Below, in pieces: positions 40,640 through 43,892 of a stretch of 43,892 nucleotides of DNA. This DNA comes from Brachionus plicatilis. Taxonomy: Eukaryota; Rotifera; Eurotatoria; Ploima; Brachionidae. Location: the NCBI GenBank assembly GCA_010279815.1, contig QEOQ01000704.1, positions 789,863-833,754 on the forward strand. Reading direction: 5' to 3'. Each line of letters starts with the position of its first letter. Positions within the stretch are counted from its first letter, which is position 1. The notes under the pieces were generated by a model. It did no database searches. It had not been told where the DNA came from and saw only the letters and a program-made list of their open reading frames with translations. Position numbers and translations under genes: made by a program.

Positions 40640-40760
40640 CATCACTAAAACCAAGGCAAGTCTTTTTTATAAATTTAAAAAAATATAGGATCACGTACAG
40701 AACCTTGAGGGACTCCAAGTTACTTTGAACGTTGATGATTTTGAAAGTTTAGGCAGTTCA
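40640..40760 (-). pseudogene. LINE RT fragment with motif B
   Basis: Minus strand: QNHQRSK, a stop, then LGVPQGSVRDPIFFKFIKKT and CLGFSDEIE. GVPQGS is the conserved motif B of non-LTR reverse transcriptases. It should lead within about 25 residues into a FADD motif, which lies instead at 39490-39690. The reading breaks exactly at the TACCGTAT-type end. Confidence 0.7.
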
Positions 40761-40889
40761 TTAAAGATGTGCGAATTAAAGTATTTTCAATTTTCAAGAA
40801 ATTCAAATTAATGCATAAAAGTGGAATGACGAAATTCCAACAAAATTATTTGACCTAATCAAATTCAAGTACTAAAACCTATCTAACAC

Positions 40890-41180
40890 TTATTATTTAA
40901 ATTTTTTTTCCAGGCTAAATTGTACATAAACACATATCTTAATTTTTTTATTTTTATTTATTTTTTTTTATTTCTTAATTTTATACGACTAGTTTTCTCT
41001 TCTTTTTTGTATTTTTTTGTGTAAACTGTCTATTTGGACCTAAATTTTATCTAAAAGAGAATTTTATTGATTTTTTAATTATTTAACAATACGCTTTATT
41101 TATTAGTGTGTTGTGCTTCTTCTGAAGCAAGGGTTGATCGATAAACAGTCTTTAAATTAAATAAATAAATTAATATAAAT
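40890..41180 (+). repeat. LINE-like 3' tail with (TAAA)n end
   Basis: T-rich DNA followed by TTCTTCTGAAGCAAGG and AACAGTCTTTAAATTAAATA, ending in TAAATAAATT near 41175. It resembles the tail of the LINE at 2740-2800 (TTCTGAAGGAG...AACAATTAAATAAATAAAT). No coding part is attached. Confidence 0.5.
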
Positions 41181-41289
41181 TTGGAATGATATTCTTAATA
41201 AAAATAGAAAATACCGTATTTTCTCGCGCAATATCCCACTGGGAACTTAAATGAGACATGATCTAATGTCTCTATATTTATTCTTTATT

Positions 41290-41385
41290 TATTTAAGTAA
41301 TTTACTGAAACCAGTTAAGTAAATTACTTAAAGTTTTAGTAATTTACTGGAATCTTTTTTGTAAATTACTGAAAAAGGGTAATTA
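41290..41385. repeat. Cluster of GTAATTTAC sub-terminal motifs
   Basis: AGTAATTTACTGAAACC, GTAAATTACTTAAAG, AGTAATTTACTGGAA and GTAAATTACTGAAAAA occur within 95 bp, alternating in orientation. Related words recur at 42047-42200 and 42780-42800. Repeated sub-terminal words of this kind often bind transposase; that role is inference. Confidence 0.6.
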
Positions 41386-41555
41386 AAAAAAGTTTGTTTG
41401 TTTTCGCAGCTTGAATTGCCTCCATGACATATTGAGTTACACGACAACTGGGATTTTTTGCAACCACATCGATTTGTCATACATTGACCATTACAGTTAC
41501 ATTTTACCATACCCTGACCACCACCAATTGATAATTCATTAACTGCTTGCCTCAC
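41328..41555 (-). pseudogene. Cys-rich CXC-like C-terminal motif
   Basis: The minus-strand frame reads ELSIGGGQGMVKCNCNGQCM, then TNRCGCKKSQLSCNSICHGG and NSSCENKQ. The C-x-C-x3-C-x4-C-x-C...C...C-H arrangement resembles the CXC (tesmin/TSO1-like) Cys clusters at the C-termini of transposon-type integrase proteins. It lies downstream of the integrase fragment on the same strand, as expected, but in a different frame. ATG 41555 is probably not a real start. Confidence 0.55.
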
Positions 41556-41587
41556 ACTTAAAGCTTTGTCTAGGTTTAAGTTATTTA

Positions 41588-41689
41588 TTTTCTCTCATCC
41601 AAGTAGCCAGCATTTTTTTCCGTGTTGGCTTTTTCTACGCTATCTTGGGATTGAGGATGCCTGGATCGGCCATGCACAAATTTAATGGC
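41588..41689 (-). pseudogene. Integrase catalytic-core fragment (DDE, final Glu)
   Basis: Minus strand: KFVHGRSRHPQSQDSVEKAN then TEKNAGYLDER and a stop. HGR-x-RHPQSQ-x-SVE-x-AN is the end of the retroviral-type integrase core found in Gypsy-related and Ginger-like transposon proteins; the Glu in SVE is the last catalytic residue. The two Asp residues and the zinc-binding part are missing. Given the flanking TIRs, it is more likely a cut-and-paste transposon enzyme than an LTR retrotransposon. Confidence 0.65.
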
Positions 41690-42222
41690 TATTAAAATTA
41701 CTAGAGAGAATAGGTTTTACAACAACTACATCAGTGGTCTTGCTTCTTTTTTTATTCATCAATACATGCTCACATGTATTGATAAAAGATTAATTAATAA
41801 ATTAACACATAATTTTTTTAAAATTTTTTTGTTTCGCCAACAACTAAAATTTCGTATTGATTCAAGAGATAATATTTTATTTATTTATTTATTTATTTTA
41901 TTTTATTTTGTTTTTTTATCTGGTGCAGATTCGATTTGGAGAATTAAAGTTTATTCAGTTAAATTAAAATATTGATATTCAGTCACCAATGTATCGTCCG
42001 AGTTTTTCTTTTCTTTTTTTTCGGGATTTTTGAAACATTGGTTTCGGTAAATTGCTGAAACTACAAAAATTGTTTTACATAATTACCGACTGAAAAGTAA
42101 GTTAACAAAATTACTAGTAAAAAAACAAAACATAAATTTTTTCCTATTTATTTTACATTTTTACTGGTAGACCAGTAAATTTACAAATTTACGTGTTATG
42201 TAAATTCACTGTTTCATATATA

Positions 42223-42360
42223 ATGATAATGATAGATGATTATGATCATACAGATGAGATTGACGGCTTTGTAGATGATGTTAATATTAATTTGGTTGAC
42301 TCCTCGGACTCTGATTCAGACCTAAATTCGGACTCAGAAAGTGATTCTGATAATGAATAA
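42223..42360 (+). CDS. Small acidic ORF inside the TIR element
   Basis: A 45-codon ORF starting MIMIDDYDHTDEIDGFVDDV and ending in an Asp/Ser-rich tail (SSDSDSDLNSDSESDSDNE), TAA at 42358-42360. Half of the residues are acidic or Ser. It could be the acidic end of a transposon protein that entered from a lost upstream exon, or a stand-alone peptide. It diverges from the integrase fragment. No family recognised. Confidence 0.4.
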   Translation: MIMIDDYDHTDEIDGFVDDVNINLVDSSDSDSDLNSDSESDSDNE

Positions 42361-42688
42361 TATCGTTTTATTGTGCTGTTTTATCTTGTCTTTAAATATT
42401 TTCGTGATTTGAAAATATCGTTTTTTAATTTTATTTTAGATAGATAAGTGCATTTTTTTTATAATTAATGTTAAACTTTTTGTAAATAAAAAATTTTCAA
42501 ATATCAATTAAATAATTAAGAATATAATTTTTTAATAATCAAATAACAAATAAAAAAAATATCCCTTTCATCTAATGTTCGAGGGTTATTAAAGTTTAAA
42601 AAAAGCAATAATTTCATGTAATTACCCATGGGCTTTAAAGACATGTCCTGCTTAATATCTTAAGGATATTACGCGAGAAAATACGGTA

Positions 42689-43540
42689 AAAATAAATTCT
42701 CTTTAACTCTTAAAATGTCACTTGAGAATAAAGTAAAAGTGTTCCAAACTAAAATCAATAACTAATGTATTCCTTTTATGTAATTACTGTTTGAAAGTAA
42801 TTTACGCAAACAATTTAACTTGGCATGAAGTTAAAGACAATAAACGAAAAATATGGATCAAATGATCAAATCCGTTTGGTGTTTTCACCTAAACAAAGAA
42901 GGATTCCTTTTGTTGAACCTGTAGCAAAGCGTTTCAAAACTGTTAATTGTTTTCGCGGAAATAAACACTATTCCTCCACAAATAAAAAACCTTAATAGTT
43001 ATATTCAATATAATAAGTTAATGTTATTGTACATCTCAAAAAATACTAATTCACACTACACTGCATTGTTCCCAACCACTTTAGAAAGCCTTGAATTTAA
43101 ACCTAAGAATAATTATTATTTATTTTAAAATAAACATTCGTGTATATATATGTTTTTTTTTAATAAAAGAATTTTCAAAAGCAGACAACATTTCAATGCC
43201 ATGTCAAAAATTTCAATTGTTAAATCAAGTATCTGTATAATATATTTTAAAATTTCCAAGCTAGGGTGACTTGTTTGTTTAAAAACATAGATAAAATTTA
43301 AAGATTTTTTTTTTAAACAATAAAAGCTAAATATTCTATTTTTTATGTAACCTATTTAATTTCAATGTAATAAAGTTGAAAAAGTAACTGCCATTTATTT
43401 TTTGAAAAAATAAATTTGAAATTTGAAACATCTCACTTTTTCATGCTTTTCAAGATTGTATGAAAATTTTCATTAAAAGACGAAAAAATACACCATTTAA
43501 TACCCTATGTACTTTGTTTTTGATCCAAATAAATATAATA
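42689..43540. other. Non-coding AT-rich DNA
   Basis: No gene supported. About 43453-43500 (ATTGTATGAAAATTTTCATTAAAAG then ACACCATTTA) resembles 38078-38125 inside the Helitron. At 42830-42960 there is a slightly GC-richer patch with no motif. Confidence 0.4.
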
Positions 43541-43625
43541 CCGGATATTAGACCGGTCCAAAATGGACGGTCAGGATCATTTTATTAGGGCGTCCGTCTC
43601 ACTAGGCCAAACTAGACCGGGCACC
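43541..43625. repeat. GC-rich island with GACCGGTCC-like inverted words
   Basis: TAGACCGGTCCAAAATGGACGGTCA (43550 on) forms a short imperfect hairpin, and CTAGACCGGGCACCGACACT follows. This stands out sharply in AT-rich DNA. It resembles a transposon end (complement AGTGTCGGTGCCCGG), but no partner was found in the window. Confidence 0.45.
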
Positions 43626-43892
43626 GACACTAATTTAAATTTAAAAAAAAACAGCATAAAAGATTAGTTAAATGGTTCAACCAAAAGATAGCTTATATTT
43701 TATTTGCATAAAATCTTTTTAAGCTAATTTATTGCTTTGAAACACTCTTAATTTGCGTTTTTATTTAAAAAAAATCAAGTTTATTTATGAATAGAAAAAA
43801 ACAATTTATTCTTAATTGAAAAATCAAATAAAGCACTCTTAAAAGCTTTTTTATATTTGTTAAATTTTTGCATGCAACAAAAAAATTATCTA
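43626..43892. other. AT-rich end of window
   Basis: Nothing recognised. Confidence 0.35.

Larger units (their letters stand above)
41212..42688. mobile_element. 1.48-kb TIR transposon, TACCGTATTTTCTCGCG ends
   Basis: The left end TACCGTATTTTCTCGCGCAA (41212 on) and the right end (to 42688, complement TACCGTATTTTCTCGCGTAA) are 25-bp inverted repeats with one mismatch. Both are flanked by AAAA, so the duplication could be AAAA or the TA within the ends. Inside: an integrase-core remnant and CXC-type Cys motif on the minus strand, and a small acidic ORF on the plus strand. GTAAATTACTGAAA-type words are repeated near both ends. It is an internally deleted, non-autonomous copy. Confidence 0.85.

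Noticed and set aside
41877..41912. (TTTA)n microsatellite
   Set aside because: Real but ordinary simple repeat, common throughout AT-rich DNA; no separate interest.

Overview
The window reads as invertebrate nuclear DNA: very AT-rich, gene-poor, short GT-AG introns (46 and 91 nt) and many decayed transposons. Its mix of an orphan-type 7TM receptor pair, a DUF4419 gene, a GM2-activator gene and MULE, hAT, Helitron and LINE debris resembles what I know of monogonont rotifers (Brachionus-like). That placement is inference; nothing here fixes the species. No rRNA, tRNA, CRISPR or bacterial operon structure was seen.

Likely host genes are few. Two near-identical single-exon rhodopsin-class GPCR genes lie in convergent orientation about 20 kb apart (4255-5229 plus; 25526-26500 minus). 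Each sits in a duplicated block of about 1.25 kb. A two-exon DUF4419 gene (32854-33970 plus) and a two-exon GM2 ganglioside activator-like gene (35259-35916 minus) are intact; both exon joins were worked out by hand. A few small ORFs (20301, 23313/23576, 36434) stay unassigned.

The rest is mobile DNA. From 1.6 to 12 kb: pieces of two LINE families, a MULE transposase joined to a deleted hAT element, and a minus-strand LINE with a clean internal deletion. From 12.9 to 21.7 kb: a 10-bp-phased ACGT array, a zinc-finger transposase fragment, a scrambled second hAT, a deleted Gypsy-type LTR retrotransposon with polypurine tract and 3' LTR start, and a solo LTR. From 23.9 to 30.4 kb: a foldback element, a 1.32-kb near-perfect palindrome (605-bp arms) and a TIR element with an AT-hook plus PHD-finger remnant. 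From 31.3 to 42.7 kb: a LINE ORF1 fragment, a probable hAT MITE, a Helitron (TC...CTAG, A^T target) nested in a half copy of the palindrome's arm, split LINE RT pieces, and a 1.48-kb TIR element with an integrase-core remnant.

The main theme is layering. The palindrome arm supplies the empty-site sequence that proves the Helitron join, and four separate element ends share TACCGTAT, which suggests one group of DNA transposons with very different interiors.
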